From Stieleria maiorica (lineage in GTDB: Bacteria > Planctomycetota > Planctomycetia > Pirellulales > Pirellulaceae): a stretch of DNA of 64,000 nucleotides. Below are positions 7,531 to 16,489 of the stretch, one piece after another. The notes under the pieces are model-generated. The model was given only the letters and a program-made list of their open reading frames with translations, was not told where the DNA came from and ran no database searches. Position 1 is the first letter of the stretch, and the number at the start of each line of letters is the position of its first letter. The translations under genes and the position numbers were made by a program. The stretch spans positions 5,454,402 to 5,518,401 of the forward strand of contig NZ_CP036264.1 of NCBI RefSeq assembly GCF_008035925.1, given 5' to 3'.

Positions 7531-9873
7531 TTATCGGCGGCGGGACTTGGCGTATCGGCTGAGCATGGCGGGTAGCAGCAACACGTCGGCGAACAGTGCG
7601 GTGGCCAGGGTCAGACAGCCCATGATGCCGAAGATGCGGGCGTCGCGGGAATCGCCAGCGATCGCGGAGGCCAATCCCGCAACCAAGACGATCGTCGTCA
7701 TCAACAACGCCGAACCGACGCCGGTGAACGCGCGGCGGATCACGTCCTCGTGCTCTCCTCCCTGCTTCATCTCTTCTTGATACCGCGTCAAAAAGTGAAT
7801 CGTGTCGTCGACCGCGATCCCAACACAGATCGTGAACACGCACACGGTGACCATCTCCAAGTGCTGGCCGCTGAAAACCAACATCGCCGCCGTTGCGGCC
7901 AGCGGAAACAGATTGGGGATGATCGAGATCAATCCGATCCGGACGGAGCGGTACACGATCGTCAACACCAACCAGATCACCACGCTGGCCGTCCCCAAAC
8001 TGGTCGCAAGGTCAGTGACGATTTGATAAATGTTGCTCCAACGCCAAACCGCGTGCCCTTCCAAGATCAACTCAAAATCGGGATGTCGATCGGCGATCGA
8101 TTCCAACCCTTTTTCGATCCGCTGGAAGGTATCGTTGTACGCGGCAATCCCCAAATCCTGGACGCGAAACTGAACGGAGGCGAAGCGGCGTTCGGGAACG
8201 TAGAACGCGCGTTTGAGTGACGGCGGTAACAATTCCAACAGCGTCATCCGCTCCTTCGCGTCGCCTTCTCCGGGGAGCGCCGCGAGCAATTGCCCCAGCC
8301 CCAACGGATTACCGATCAGCGGTTCACCAGCAAGCAACGTGTCAACTTCGCCCAGGACGTCCAACAACTCGCCGTCATCCGAATCGCCATACCAACGAAC
8401 GTCGACGGTGCTGAACTCCAATCCGCCGAGCGCGCGGTCCAAGTGCCGCAGCGCCTGTGCTGCCTCCCCCGATTCACTCAACCCGCTGTAACGCTTCTCG
8501 TCAGGCTGCAATTGCAAGGAAATCAGTGCGAGTGCGAGCGTGACCGCGATTGCGACCCGAGCGACGGCACGGTCGCGACGGAGCACCCAATCGACCAGCG
8601 GCCCGATCCGTCGCAATTGCCCATCGACCAAACTCTTGCCCAATCCGACATGCAGCCGTCGCCCCAGAGGTGATCGGCATCCCAGCGGAATCACAGTCAG
8701 TACACTGATGAACGTCATGGCGACACCGACCACGCAGCACATCCCGAAATCGCGTACGATCTCGTGGTGAGCCCCTAACAATGACAAAAACCCGATCGCC
8801 GTGGTCGTGCTGGTTAACAGACAAGCCATGCCGACGCGCGAGACGCCTCGGCGAGCCGCCTCGTTGACTTCGAGCCCGCTGGCGCGTTGCTGGCGGATCT
8901 CGACCATCAAATGCACCGAATCGGTCAGACCGACCAGACTGACCAGAACCGGAACAATAATGTCGTTGAATGGATTGTCTTGCAGGTCCAAGTAGTGCAG
9001 CATCCCGGTCGTCCACAGCACGCCGACGGCCGGCGCGACCGCGACGATCACCACCGCCGAGAATCCGCGAAACAGAATCACCGCCGAAAGCAACATGATC
9101 GAATAGCCGATCAATTGGTACTTGGTCGAATCGGTGACGTGGTTGTTGGCCATCATCAGGTGCAGCGGGACCGGTCCGGTCAATTGAAACCTCAACGACG
9201 CACCGGGAACTTGCGACGCGATCGATTCGGCACGCTGGCGAATCTCGGTGGTGACCGCATCGTCGCTGGTGACAAAGAACCAATCGATCCCCAGGTGCAT
9301 CAATACCGTTCGCCCATCACCGGAGATCAACTGCCCGACGGCCAACGGATTCTCCAACACCCGACTTCTCGCCTCGTCCAATTGACGCTGCGAGGCGTTG
9401 TCGCTTGGCAGCAGCGTTCCCGAGAGTCCGAACAAGTTGAAACTGGGAACGCTATCCAGCCACATCACGTCGTCGATCTGCGGCATCTCCTGCAGCCCCT
9501 CGGCGACCCGGCGCAGCGCACGCAGGTTTGGCCCGGAAAAGAAATCCGCATCACTGGAAGGACCGATCGTTGCGACCAGGATGCATTGCCCCCCGCCGAC
9601 CTGAAACGGCTGGACGTTCTCCGGGACTCGACCACCGTCGGGATAGTCCATGTTGCGGCGATTGCGATCCCGACCGGAACGGGTCGACGCATTTGATTGG
9701 TCCGTTTGCTCCAGACGCTCGGGGATCCAATCGGTGATCAACGAGGGATTGGTAAATCCGATTGTCGCCAGCGTCGACATGACGATGAACACGGCAATCT
9801 GGGCGAGCGGGTGATCGGCCCACCAGAAAAACAATCGCGAGCTCCAACTCGCTGGTCGTGTCGTCCCTGTCAC
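7531..9873 (-). CDS. RND-superfamily (MMPL-type) exporter
   Basis: The 780-residue inner-membrane protein has about twelve membrane segments in two similar halves. Each half is TM1, a periplasmic domain, then a block of five TMs. Family-typical stretches are VPVLVSLVGLTDSVHLMVEI in the first half and FTICVGIAVDDTIHFLTRYQ near residue 700; the acidic residues there fit proton coupling. It is shorter than classical tripartite RND pumps and closer to MMPL/HpnN lipid transporters. Its start overlaps the stop of the upstream gene as ATGA (9870-9873), so it is translationally coupled to the redoxin/dicopper protein. Cargo is unknown; a lipid or hydrophobic substrate is an inference. Confidence 0.9.
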   Translation of the reverse strand: MTGTTRPASWSSRLFFWWADHPLAQIAVFIVMSTLATIGFTNPSLITDWIPERLEQTDQSNASTRSGRDRNRRNMDYPDGGRVPENVQPFQVGGGQCILVATIGPSSDADFFSGPNLRALRRVAEGLQEMPQIDDVMWLDSVPSFNLFGLSGTLLPSDNASQRQLDEARSRVLENPLAVGQLISGDGRTVLMHLGIDWFFVTSDDAVTTEIRQRAESIASQVPGASLRFQLTGPVPLHLMMANNHVTDSTKYQLIGYSIMLLSAVILFRGFSAVVIVAVAPAVGVLWTTGMLHYLDLQDNPFNDIIVPVLVSLVGLTDSVHLMVEIRQQRASGLEVNEAARRGVSRVGMACLLTSTTTAIGFLSLLGAHHEIVRDFGMCCVVGVAMTFISVLTVIPLGCRSPLGRRLHVGLGKSLVDGQLRRIGPLVDWVLRRDRAVARVAIAVTLALALISLQLQPDEKRYSGLSESGEAAQALRHLDRALGGLEFSTVDVRWYGDSDDGELLDVLGEVDTLLAGEPLIGNPLGLGQLLAALPGEGDAKERMTLLELLPPSLKRAFYVPERRFASVQFRVQDLGIAAYNDTFQRIEKGLESIADRHPDFELILEGHAVWRWSNIYQIVTDLATSLGTASVVIWLVLTIVYRSVRIGLISIIPNLFPLAATAAMLVFSGQHLEMVTVCVFTICVGIAVDDTIHFLTRYQEEMKQGGEHEDVIRRAFTGVGSALLMTTIVLVAGLASAIAGDSRDARIFGIMGCLTLATALFADVLLLPAMLSRYAKSRRR

Positions 9874-11864
9874 AGTCGCTCCGCTGCGGCGGCTGATATT
9901 TCGTCGCGTTCGATTCGACCGTCGCGATTTTGATCGATCCGATTAAACCCGAAACGTTGGAAGGTGACGGGCGTCTCATCACGCTCGACGATCCCGTCCG
10001 CATTGACATCCATCTGATCGAGAAATGCGGTGACGTGTTCCTCCATTCTCTGCTCGCGCTGCTGACGTTCGCGCGGCGACAACGAAACCGTCGGTTGGAC
10101 GCGATAGTGCGGACCGCCGCGTGGGATGGCGACATCGAAAAAAGCGACCGCCATTTCCTCCCAGGTTTGATCGCCCCAGGACACAAAGTCGTCCGGTGCC
10201 GGATTGAACGGGTTGCCGGTGGAATTGTCAAAGCTGACGGACATTTCCAGCGAATCGACGTCGCTCAGATTGACGGGCTTAGCGAATTCGTACCAGTGTT
10301 GCCAATTGAAATCATAGTGGGGCACGCGGAGCAACGGTTCGGTCTGGCCACCCGGACGATTGGCCAGCAGCAGAAACGATTTCCCACGCAAGTGCATGTG
10401 CGGCGTGATGCCCAACATCCGCGAGTTTGGCGGAAATGAATCCACGGCCATCTTGACCACGTGATTTTCCACACCTGGTGGGATTTCGAATTCGTGATCA
10501 ATCGCCATCCGGGTGAACACCTCGTGGGTGACGTCTTCGCGATCGACCGTCCAAACGCCGACCCGCGTGAGATCTTCTGTCTGGTGGCCATTGGGGGTGT
10601 AGTGCATTTGAAACACCAGCTTCGAACCTGCCGGGACTAATCGGGCGTGACCGTCCGGCAGTGCGACGGCTCGTTGCCCCGGCACGTAGGCGGCCATCCA
10701 GCCGATGCCATGAAAGCTACTGCCGTCGGGAGGCCGGACGAAAACGATCGCATGATGCACCACACTCGCATCGCCTGGGATGACCTGCGCCGCGCGAATC
10801 CAACGGTCTTCGGTCCATTTCGGGTCAACGACAAAGTACTGGTATTCGACAACACCTTCGGCGGGGACGGTGAAGGGACGATCGCGGATCGCAATTTCAA
10901 CGTCCGGTTCGCTGGCGAATTGCCAACCGCTGGGCCATTGCGGCAACGGCGGTCGATCAGCGGCGTCGCCTTGTGGCATCCCGTCGTCGATCCAGGCAGC
11001 GATCTTGTTGCGAGCTTCATCGGACATGCGGCGTTGGCCGACGAAATGCCCGATGTCGGGGTCGGCGTGCCAGGGCGGCATGCGTTTCTGGTCGATGACC
11101 TCCAGGATCATTTGTCCCCAACCGACGACCTCGTCATAGTCCGTCAGCGCCATCGGCGCGATCTCGCCCGGCCGGTGACACTCGACACAGTGTTCGTTCA
11201 GGATCGCGGCGATATCGGCATTGAAGGTCACATCGGCCGACGAAGTCGCGGTTCCATTCATCTTCGTCGCTCGCGTGATCAAACACCCCACGCCAGTCGT
11301 CTTGGGCTGGTCGATCGGTGCGCCGGTCAGCGACGCTTCGATCGCGTCACGCAAGTCGTTGGTGGTCGGATGGGCGCGAGAGATGCCCGGTTCGTACTGA
11401 TCGTCGATTCGCCCTTGGTAAACGATCATGCCGCCGGAGTCGACCAAAAACACTTCCGGCGTGCGGGTTGCTTCGAACGCGTCGGCGATCGATTGATCGG
11501 CGTCCTTGATCATCGGGAATTCGAGCACGTACTTCTTCGCATACGCATCGATTTCCGCCGGCGAGTCCTGCAGGTTACTGTTGACGCCCAAGAAGGTGAC
11601 GCCACGGTCGGCATAACGATCGGCCAATCGCTGCAAGCGAGGCCCGTAGAGTTTTGCCAGCGGACATTCCGTTCCCAGAAAACAAACCGCCGTCAACGTG
11701 GCGTCGCCGACCGAAACCGGTTCCCCGTCCGTCCCCCGGAACGTCAATTGCCGGAGCGGAAGTGGACGTTGTCCGTGCACGCCGCACGTCCAAAAGATGC
11801 CGACAAAAAAAGCAGTTGCCAGGCAACCGAAGACCGAAACGCGATCGTTTCCAAGGTACATCAA
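9870..11864 (-). CDS. secreted fusion: redoxin + haem motif + PHM-like dicopper domains + EF-hands
   Basis: The 664-residue protein has a signal peptide (about 1-31). Residues 35-180 form a thioredoxin-like redoxin with a single active Cys67 (TECPLAKLYGPRL). A CVECH haem motif follows at 226-230. Residues about 320-585 resemble copper type II monooxygenases (PHM/DBH). The ligands can be placed by pattern: His370-His371 and His421 (QMHYTPNG) for one copper, His489-x-His491 (PHMHLRG) and Met571 (TWEEM) for the other. Two canonical EF-hand loops end the protein (619-630 and 644-655). The family is common in planctomycetes but its reaction is unproven. It is coupled to the downstream exporter by ATGA. 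Secretion and a copper-dependent oxidation are inferred. Confidence 0.88.
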   Translation of the reverse strand: MMYLGNDRVSVFGCLATAFFVGIFWTCGVHGQRPLPLRQLTFRGTDGEPVSVGDATLTAVCFLGTECPLAKLYGPRLQRLADRYADRGVTFLGVNSNLQDSPAEIDAYAKKYVLEFPMIKDADQSIADAFEATRTPEVFLVDSGGMIVYQGRIDDQYEPGISRAHPTTNDLRDAIEASLTGAPIDQPKTTGVGCLITRATKMNGTATSSADVTFNADIAAILNEHCVECHRPGEIAPMALTDYDEVVGWGQMILEVIDQKRMPPWHADPDIGHFVGQRRMSDEARNKIAAWIDDGMPQGDAADRPPLPQWPSGWQFASEPDVEIAIRDRPFTVPAEGVVEYQYFVVDPKWTEDRWIRAAQVIPGDASVVHHAIVFVRPPDGSSFHGIGWMAAYVPGQRAVALPDGHARLVPAGSKLVFQMHYTPNGHQTEDLTRVGVWTVDREDVTHEVFTRMAIDHEFEIPPGVENHVVKMAVDSFPPNSRMLGITPHMHLRGKSFLLLANRPGGQTEPLLRVPHYDFNWQHWYEFAKPVNLSDVDSLEMSVSFDNSTGNPFNPAPDDFVSWGDQTWEEMAVAFFDVAIPRGGPHYRVQPTVSLSPRERQQREQRMEEHVTAFLDQMDVNADGIVERDETPVTFQRFGFNRIDQNRDGRIERDEISAAAAERL

Positions 11865-11908
11865 TGCGTTCTCCGTTGGTCCGAATCCTACCGTTGACGC
11901 CGCTGTTG

Positions 11909-12346
11909 TCAGGGGACAATCGTTGAATCGACTTGGTTTGCTGGACGCGATGCCGTCTGTGACTGTGCCGCTCGCGCTGCCGCACGTTCCGCCTCACGGG
12001 CCGCTACAATCGCATGTTCTCGGGCGCGCTGCGTTGCAATTCTCGCGTGCATCAGTCGCAATTGGAAGAGCATCCCCAATCCGAGGACGAAACACAGAAC
12101 GATCGCGATGATTGCCCGCCGTCGGTAGGCTCTGCTCGCGAACAAGCTGACGACAAACAACGCCAAGGCGAGAAGCATGAATCCGAGCGGCGGCAGATTG
12201 GGCACCATCAATGCCCCCAATCCCATCAATACCGATGTTGCTCCCGTACAGAAGCATAAAAACGCCAGCCCGGAACCCTGCACCTCGCTGTCGGGCGTTT
12301 GGTCCGTTTCCGGCGGCGATTGATAGGGATTCGCAAGAACGTTCAT
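11909..12346 (-). CDS. small membrane protein with N-terminal NPYQSP motif
   Basis: The 145-residue protein starts MNVLANPYQSPPE. NPYQSP near the N-terminus marks many uncharacterised planctomycete membrane proteins. Three or four hydrophobic segments follow (about residues 25-45, 48-70, 75-95), then a charged Ala/Arg/Glu helix and a Gln/Ala tail. It lies 44 bases upstream of the redoxin fusion gene and about 95 bases downstream of the dioxygenase gene, all on the minus strand, so one operon is plausible. No function can be assigned. Confidence 0.75.
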   Translation of the reverse strand: MNVLANPYQSPPETDQTPDSEVQGSGLAFLCFCTGATSVLMGLGALMVPNLPPLGFMLLALALFVVSLFASRAYRRRAIIAIVLCFVLGLGMLFQLRLMHARIATQRAREHAIVAAREAERAAARAAQSQTASRPANQVDSTIVP

Positions 12347-12441
12347 CGGCCCTTTCGGGTGGCGTCGAGACGGAGGGGAGTGCGGAGTCGACCAGCGATG
12401 CGGCTGGTTTCAGGATATCGCACCGGAGAAGTTGTTGCCAC

Positions 12442-13293
12442 TTACACGGGGCGGTCGCCGGAAATTGCCACCCGGCGCATCTCGCGGCGGTATCCCGAGT
12501 AGTCTCCGACCGCATGGTGCAGCACAGCGCGGTTGTCCCAGAACGCGACCGCCCCTTGGGACCAACGAAATCGACACGTGAACCGTTCGTCGCTGGCGTG
12601 TCGGAACAGGTACTCCAACAGCGGCGCGCTTTCTTGTTCGGTCATCTCTTTGAACCTGACCGTGAAGGTTCGATTGACGAACAACAACTTGCGGCCGGTC
12701 TCTGGATGCGTCCGAACGACCGGGTGCTCCATTTCTTCGTAGGCCTTGTCGCTGGTCTGCACTTCCATGTTTTTCCAATTCGATTTCGAGCGCCCCTCGG
12801 GCGCGAACGGCCCGCGCGCGGTGTGAATTCCGGTCAGCCCCTGGAGCATTCGCTGCATGCCGGGCGAGAGGGTTTCGTAGGCAAGGTACTGGTTGGCAAA
12901 CAGCGTGTCGCCGCCGAAGGGAGGAACGTCGACGGCGTAAAGAACCGACCCGAGCGCGGGGCAGCGCTGATGCGTCACGTCGCAGTGCCAGGAACCACCA
13001 AAATTCTTCGTCGTTTCGTCAGCTTCACGAACGACGCGAATGATTTCGGGATAGTCCGACATGCCTTTGACAAAGTCGTGTTGTTCCAGTGGCCCGAAAC
13101 GGCGTGCGAAGGCAATCTGTTGTTGCGGCGAGAGATCTTGGCCGCGAAAGAAGATCACCAAATGATCGAGCAACGCCTGTCGGATTTCGGCGACCACGTC
13201 ATCGGGAAGGTTTTCGCTGAGCGAGACGCCGGTGATCTCGGCGCCGAGCGATCCGGCGATCGGAGCGGCGGTGATGGTGTTGTAGCGTTGCAC
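12442..13293 (-). CDS. TauD/TfdA family Fe(II)/2-oxoglutarate dioxygenase
   Basis: It is read from a GTG at 13293 preceded by AAGGA, giving 283 residues. The same frame runs further upstream, but only through repeat DNA at 13321-13413, so the longer start is unlikely. The iron triad is visible as His103-x-Asp105 (SWHCDVTH) and a distal His at 259/260 (LHHAVGDY). Arg270-273 (RREMRRV) fits the 2-oxoglutarate salt bridge. The family hydroxylates small organic acids such as taurine or aryloxyacetates with O2. The substrate here is unknown. Loops such as FANQYLAYETL and RSKSNWKNME are typical of the planctomycete/proteobacterial TauD branch. Confidence 0.92.
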   Translation of the reverse strand: MQRYNTITAAPIAGSLGAEITGVSLSENLPDDVVAEIRQALLDHLVIFFRGQDLSPQQQIAFARRFGPLEQHDFVKGMSDYPEIIRVVREADETTKNFGGSWHCDVTHQRCPALGSVLYAVDVPPFGGDTLFANQYLAYETLSPGMQRMLQGLTGIHTARGPFAPEGRSKSNWKNMEVQTSDKAYEEMEHPVVRTHPETGRKLLFVNRTFTVRFKEMTEQESAPLLEYLFRHASDERFTCRFRWSQGAVAFWDNRAVLHHAVGDYSGYRREMRRVAISGDRPV

Positions 13294-13320
13294 GATGTGG
13301 AGTTTCCTTGGAACGCGACT

Positions 13321-13486
13321 TGCGGCACATTGTACGACGTCGTTTCTGGGTCGTCGCGCTGAGTCCCGCGGACGACCGCCCGGGAGGGCCGTCGTACTGG
13401 AGATGCGGCACATTGTACGACGTCGCTTCTCGGTCGTCGCGCTGAGTCCCGCGGACGACCGCCCGGAAGGGCCGTCGTACTGGAGA
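13321..13486. repeat. tandem duplication of an 83-base GTACGACG palindromic element
   Basis: Two copies, 13321-13403 and 13404-13486, differ at only a few bases. Each starts TGCGGCACATTGTACGACGT and ends GGCCGTCGTACTGGAGA, so the GTACGACG ends are inverted. A diverged copy in opposite orientation is nested in the element at 7314-7505. The second copy is followed by an extra GTCGTACTGG. Confidence 0.85.
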
Positions 13487-13503
13487 AGTCGTACTGGTTG
13501 GAA

Positions 13504-14505
13504 TCAGCGGTACCGAGAATTGTCGCCGCCGTCCCAGAGGTCGGGATTGCTGCCTAGGGCGTTTTTGAGTTCTTCGGTTGCTTGGTCGAGCTGGTCGATC
13601 GTTTCCGTTGGAAATGTACGCTCCAGGAAGCCGGAATTTTGTCGAGCCTGATCGGCATTGCGCGCCCCGGCGATGATGCTGACGATGCCGGGTTTGGCGA
13701 TCGTCCAGGCAAGTGCCAATTCGGCCATCGAGGATTCGACCGAGGCGGCGATCGCTCGGATTCGATCGAGCGCCGCAAAGGTTTCCGCCTCGCAGCCCGG
13801 TTCTCCGTGACGCGCCTTGGGACGATCGGTGGTGAAGTGCCGCGATCGGGCGCGGCCGTCGGGAACCTCGGCGGCCGTCTTGTACTTGTCGGCCAACATC
13901 CCGTGCATCAACGGGCTGTAGACCAGGATCCCGATGCCTTCGTCGACGCAGCGTGGTTGGACTTCAAACTCGATCATTCGGGCGATCAGGTTGTAAGGCA
14001 ACTGGTTCGTCAACGGCTTTTGCAGCGGCAAGAGATCGCCCATGTCGCCCACGCCCGCGTTGCAGACCCCGATGTGTCGCACTTTCCCCTGTGTTTGCAG
14101 TTCTCGCATGGCTCCCCACGTGTCGGCGATCGGCACGTCGGGGCTGGTCCAGTGGGTTTGATAGAGGTCCAAGTAGTCGGTTTGCAAGCGAGCGAGTGAT
14201 TCCTCGCAGTCGGCGACGACATCGGAGGGGCGCATCTTGTCGGGCCGAATCTTACTGGCGATGACCAGTTTGTCGCGCAAGTTGTTCTCCGCAACCACTT
14301 TCCCCAGCAGCGTTTCACTGGCACCCTCGCCATACATTGGGGCGGTGTCAAAGAAATTGACTCCGGCATCCACGGCGGCCAACATCGCGTCGACCGATTC
14401 GACTTCGGCACGCTGGCCCCAATGGAAGTCGCTGGTGATCCCCCAACATCCAAAGCACAATTGGGAAACGAAAAGGTCGGTGCCAGGGAAGGAGTGGTAT
14501 TTCAT
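13504..14505 (-). CDS. aldo/keto reductase
   Basis: The 333-residue form starts at the ATG at 14505 (MKYHSFPGTDLFVSQLCFG), which fits the family; a start 12 codons upstream adds an unconserved tail. The catalytic tetrad is recognisable: Asp and Tyr in FFDTAPMYGEG, Lys in VIASKI, His in YQTHW. The cofactor end (IAGARNADQARQNSG) fits NADP binding. It reduces carbonyl groups of sugars or related aldehydes; the exact substrate is not readable. It is transcribed away from the Gfo/Idh/MocA gene on the other side of the intergenic repeat. Confidence 0.92.
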   Translation of the reverse strand: MKYHSFPGTDLFVSQLCFGCWGITSDFHWGQRAEVESVDAMLAAVDAGVNFFDTAPMYGEGASETLLGKVVAENNLRDKLVIASKIRPDKMRPSDVVADCEESLARLQTDYLDLYQTHWTSPDVPIADTWGAMRELQTQGKVRHIGVCNAGVGDMGDLLPLQKPLTNQLPYNLIARMIEFEVQPRCVDEGIGILVYSPLMHGMLADKYKTAAEVPDGRARSRHFTTDRPKARHGEPGCEAETFAALDRIRAIAASVESSMAELALAWTIAKPGIVSIIAGARNADQARQNSGFLERTFPTETIDQLDQATEELKNALGSNPDLWDGGDNSRYR

Positions 14506-14837
14506 TGATCGATTGGTGCGTGGATACTGCGGAGGCGCCATTGAAGAGGATCACGAGTGCAACAGTGTAGCAGTCCATTGAGGTTACAATGTCGATCGCA
14601 CTCGTGAATACGTCTGCGATGTCGACGTGCATCAGGTTTGCACGAATCGGCTCGGCTTTCGTCGCCATCGTTGTGGTACGGCACCGACGCATTTCCCATT
14701 TAAATACGATCTTCTATTCAGTGGGTTATGCTGGTCGCTGGCCCCCTCATCCCCAGCCCTTCTCCCCCGCAAAGCCGGGGGAGAAGGGAGCCATGCTGAG
14801 AAACTGGACGCTACTTTCCCCCCAAGCTTTACACCAC
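14506..14837. other. divergent intergenic region with a repeat
   Basis: This separates the aldo/keto reductase (minus) from the oxidoreductase (plus) and must hold both promoters, but no clear -35/-10 pair was found. The CCCCAGCCCTTCTCCC hairpin lies at 14741-14797. The open frame that extends the oxidoreductase upstream through this repeat is not considered coding. Confidence 0.5.
14741..14797. repeat. dispersed hairpin repeat (CCCTTCTCCCCCGC family)
   Basis: It contains an inverted repeat, CCCTTCTCCCCCG / CGGGGGAGAAGGG, around a short loop. It is flanked by CCCCTCATCCCCAGC on one side and GAGCCATG on the other. The same element occurs inverted at 48407-48460, and an expanded relative is at 48726-48823. 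Confidence 0.8.
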
Positions 14838-15917
14838 ATGACCCATCACCGCTCTCTTTCACGTCGTCATTGGCTGGCCGCGTTGCCGGTGGTTGCAAGT
14901 GCAGCCGGACACTTCTGCAAGGCGGCCGAGCAACCTCGAATTCGCATCGGCCAAATCGGAACGAAACACGCCCACGCCAGCGGCAAGCTGGACGCGATCC
15001 TGAAATTTCCGGAAACGTATGAGCTGGTCGGGGTTGTCGAACCCGATGCGGAACGCCGTGCGGCGATGCGTGGGCGTGATCCCTATCGAGGCGTCACATG
15101 GCTGACCGAGTCGGAGTTGCTTTCGACGCCTGGTCTGCAAGCGGTGGCCGTCGAAACGGACATCCCGAACTTGGTTCCGACGGCGGTGCGATGTTTGAAT
15201 GCGGGGATGCACATTCACTTGGACAAGCCGGCCGGCGAATCACTGGATGCCTGTCGTGCGATGCACCAGATCGCCACCGAGCGTGGACTGACCATCCAGA
15301 TGGGATACATGCTGCGGTACAACCCGGCGTTTCAGTTTGCCGATCAGATCGTCCGCGACGGTTGGCTGGGTGAGATCACCGAGATCAACGGCATGATGGG
15401 CAAGTACATGAACGACGGAGGCCGGCTGGAACTGGCCAAGATCTCCGGCGGCGGGATGTTTGAACTTGCCTGTCACTTGATCGACCAAGTCGTCTCGTTG
15501 CTCGGGCCGCCGGAGAGTGTGACGTCACATTTGCGACGGACCTTTCCCGAGAAAGACTCCTTTGCCGACAACCAGTTGGCGGTGTTTGATTACCCGAAAG
15601 CGATCGCAACGATTCGCTGCAATCACATCGATCCGATGGGCGGCGCGCGTCGGCAGTTCTCGATCACCGGGACCGAAGGCACGTTCGAGATCCGTCCCCT
15701 GGAACCAACGCCCAGGGGACGGTTGGGATTGGATCGCCCGCGAGGGCAGTTCAAAAAGGGTTACCAAGACGTGACGTTCGAAAGTCCCACGGGACGCTAC
15801 GACGCGGAATTTTTGGATTTGGCGCAGGTGATCCGCGGCGAAAAGAAATTGCGTTGGGACGCCGATCACGACATCGCGACGCACGAAGCCGTGCTGCGGG
15901 CCAGCGGCATGCTTTGA
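14838..15917 (+). CDS. exported Gfo/Idh/MocA family oxidoreductase
   Basis: The protein is read from the ATG at 14838, giving 359 residues with a twin-arginine-like signal (RSLSRRHWLAALPVVASAAG). The NAD-binding Rossmann part is IRIGQIGTKHAHASGKLDAI; the GxGxxG loop is modified to GQIGTKHAHA. The EKP-type motif appears as HLDKPAGESLDA with Lys at the catalytic position. The C-terminal alpha/beta domain carries GGGMFELACHLIDQV, with the catalytic-type His. The family oxidises or isomerises sugars and inositols, and exported forms are abundant in planctomycetes. Cofactor loading before Tat export is inferred. Confidence 0.88.
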   Translation: MTHHRSLSRRHWLAALPVVASAAGHFCKAAEQPRIRIGQIGTKHAHASGKLDAILKFPETYELVGVVEPDAERRAAMRGRDPYRGVTWLTESELLSTPGLQAVAVETDIPNLVPTAVRCLNAGMHIHLDKPAGESLDACRAMHQIATERGLTIQMGYMLRYNPAFQFADQIVRDGWLGEITEINGMMGKYMNDGGRLELAKISGGGMFELACHLIDQVVSLLGPPESVTSHLRRTFPEKDSFADNQLAVFDYPKAIATIRCNHIDPMGGARRQFSITGTEGTFEIRPLEPTPRGRLGLDRPRGQFKKGYQDVTFESPTGRYDAEFLDLAQVIRGEKKLRWDADHDIATHEAVLRASGML

Positions 15918-16006
15918 CGCATTCATCGTCGACGGACGAATGTGGTGTTCGTTTCGTGTCCGAGATGAAGTTGCCCCCTCGTTATTGACTTGCCCCAGCA
16001 GTCGCG

Positions 16007-16096
16007 ATGAGCACCAGTTTGCAATTATCCGTCGCCGAATTCGAACGCATGGTGACTTGCGGTGCCAGCACGTGGAATGACGGGCTGTTGGTTTAG
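16007..16096 (+). pseudogene. possible remnant of a Uma2-type (DUF820) gene
   Basis: A 29-codon frame, MSTSLQLSVAEFERMVTCGA and on, resembles the N-terminus of Uma2-family putative restriction endonucleases (pattern: LTVEEFERMVEAGAF). After about 20 codons the similarity is lost and a stop follows. The rest of such a gene is absent, so this would be a decayed fragment. The match is short and could be chance. Confidence 0.3.
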
Positions 16097-16113
16097 TCAC
16101 AACCGAAACAATC

Positions 16114-16192
16114 GTGAGCCGATGGCGCTAGCCACGGGCCTCGAAGGGCGATGCTGGCACCGCAAGGCCCGCGGCTAGCGCCGTCGGCTCAC
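16114..16192. repeat. palindromic repeat GTGAGCCGATGGCGCTAGCC
   Basis: The left arm at about 16114-16142 and right arm at about 16165-16192 are inverted repeats: GTGAGCCGATGGCGCTAGCC, then its complement ending GGCGCTAGCCG.CGGCTCAC-like with a few mismatches. They surround a 20-odd-base loop. It would form a long stem and sits between two convergent genes, where it could also act as a bidirectional terminator. The sequence is recalled as a widespread Rhodopirellula intergenic repeat. Confidence 0.7.
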
Positions 16193-16231
16193 TAAATCGA
16201 CAGGCCGTGACGTGTCCCGCTGGCATGGTTG

Positions 16232-16489
16232 TCAGTCGTCGAAGACCGATGGATCCATTTTGATCTCGGCGATCACTTGTCGCGCCCGCTCGGCATCCTC
16301 TTCGAACGCCTTGATCTTGACCATGCCGGGGGCTTCGGCGCGGAATCCGGAGGTAAAGCCGCCGGTGGCGATGGCGCGTATCCCATCATCCTGCAGCACC
16401 GACACGACGATCGCGGCGGACGCTTCATCGGGCCGCTCGGCGACCGTGACCAGTTTCGAGAGGTCAAGGTTCTTTTCTTCTTCGGGCAT
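16232..16489 (-). CDS. DUF2007-type small protein (putative signal-transducing)
   Basis: The 85-residue protein is taken from the ATG at 16489 (MPEEEKNLDLSKLVTVAERPDE). The upstream part of the frame is Cys/Trp/Arg-rich and not protein-like. The fold pattern fits DUF2007: LVTVAERPDEASAAIVVSVLQDDGIRA is a strand, then a helix, then a strand in which a ligand is compared across two chains; VKIKAFEEDAERARQVI closes the ferredoxin-like fold. DUF2007 proteins are small cytoplasmic domains of unproven signalling function. It converges with no gene; the sulfatase gene lies divergently 155 bases away. Confidence 0.75.
   Translation of the reverse strand: MPEEEKNLDLSKLVTVAERPDEASAAIVVSVLQDDGIRAIATGGFTSGFRAEAPGMVKIKAFEEDAERARQVIAEIKMDPSVFDD

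Noticed and set aside
10647..11897. 416-codon plus-strand frame opposite the redoxin fusion
   Set aside because: Arg/His/Asp-rich shadow; the minus frame has redoxin, haem, copper and EF-hand motifs in order.
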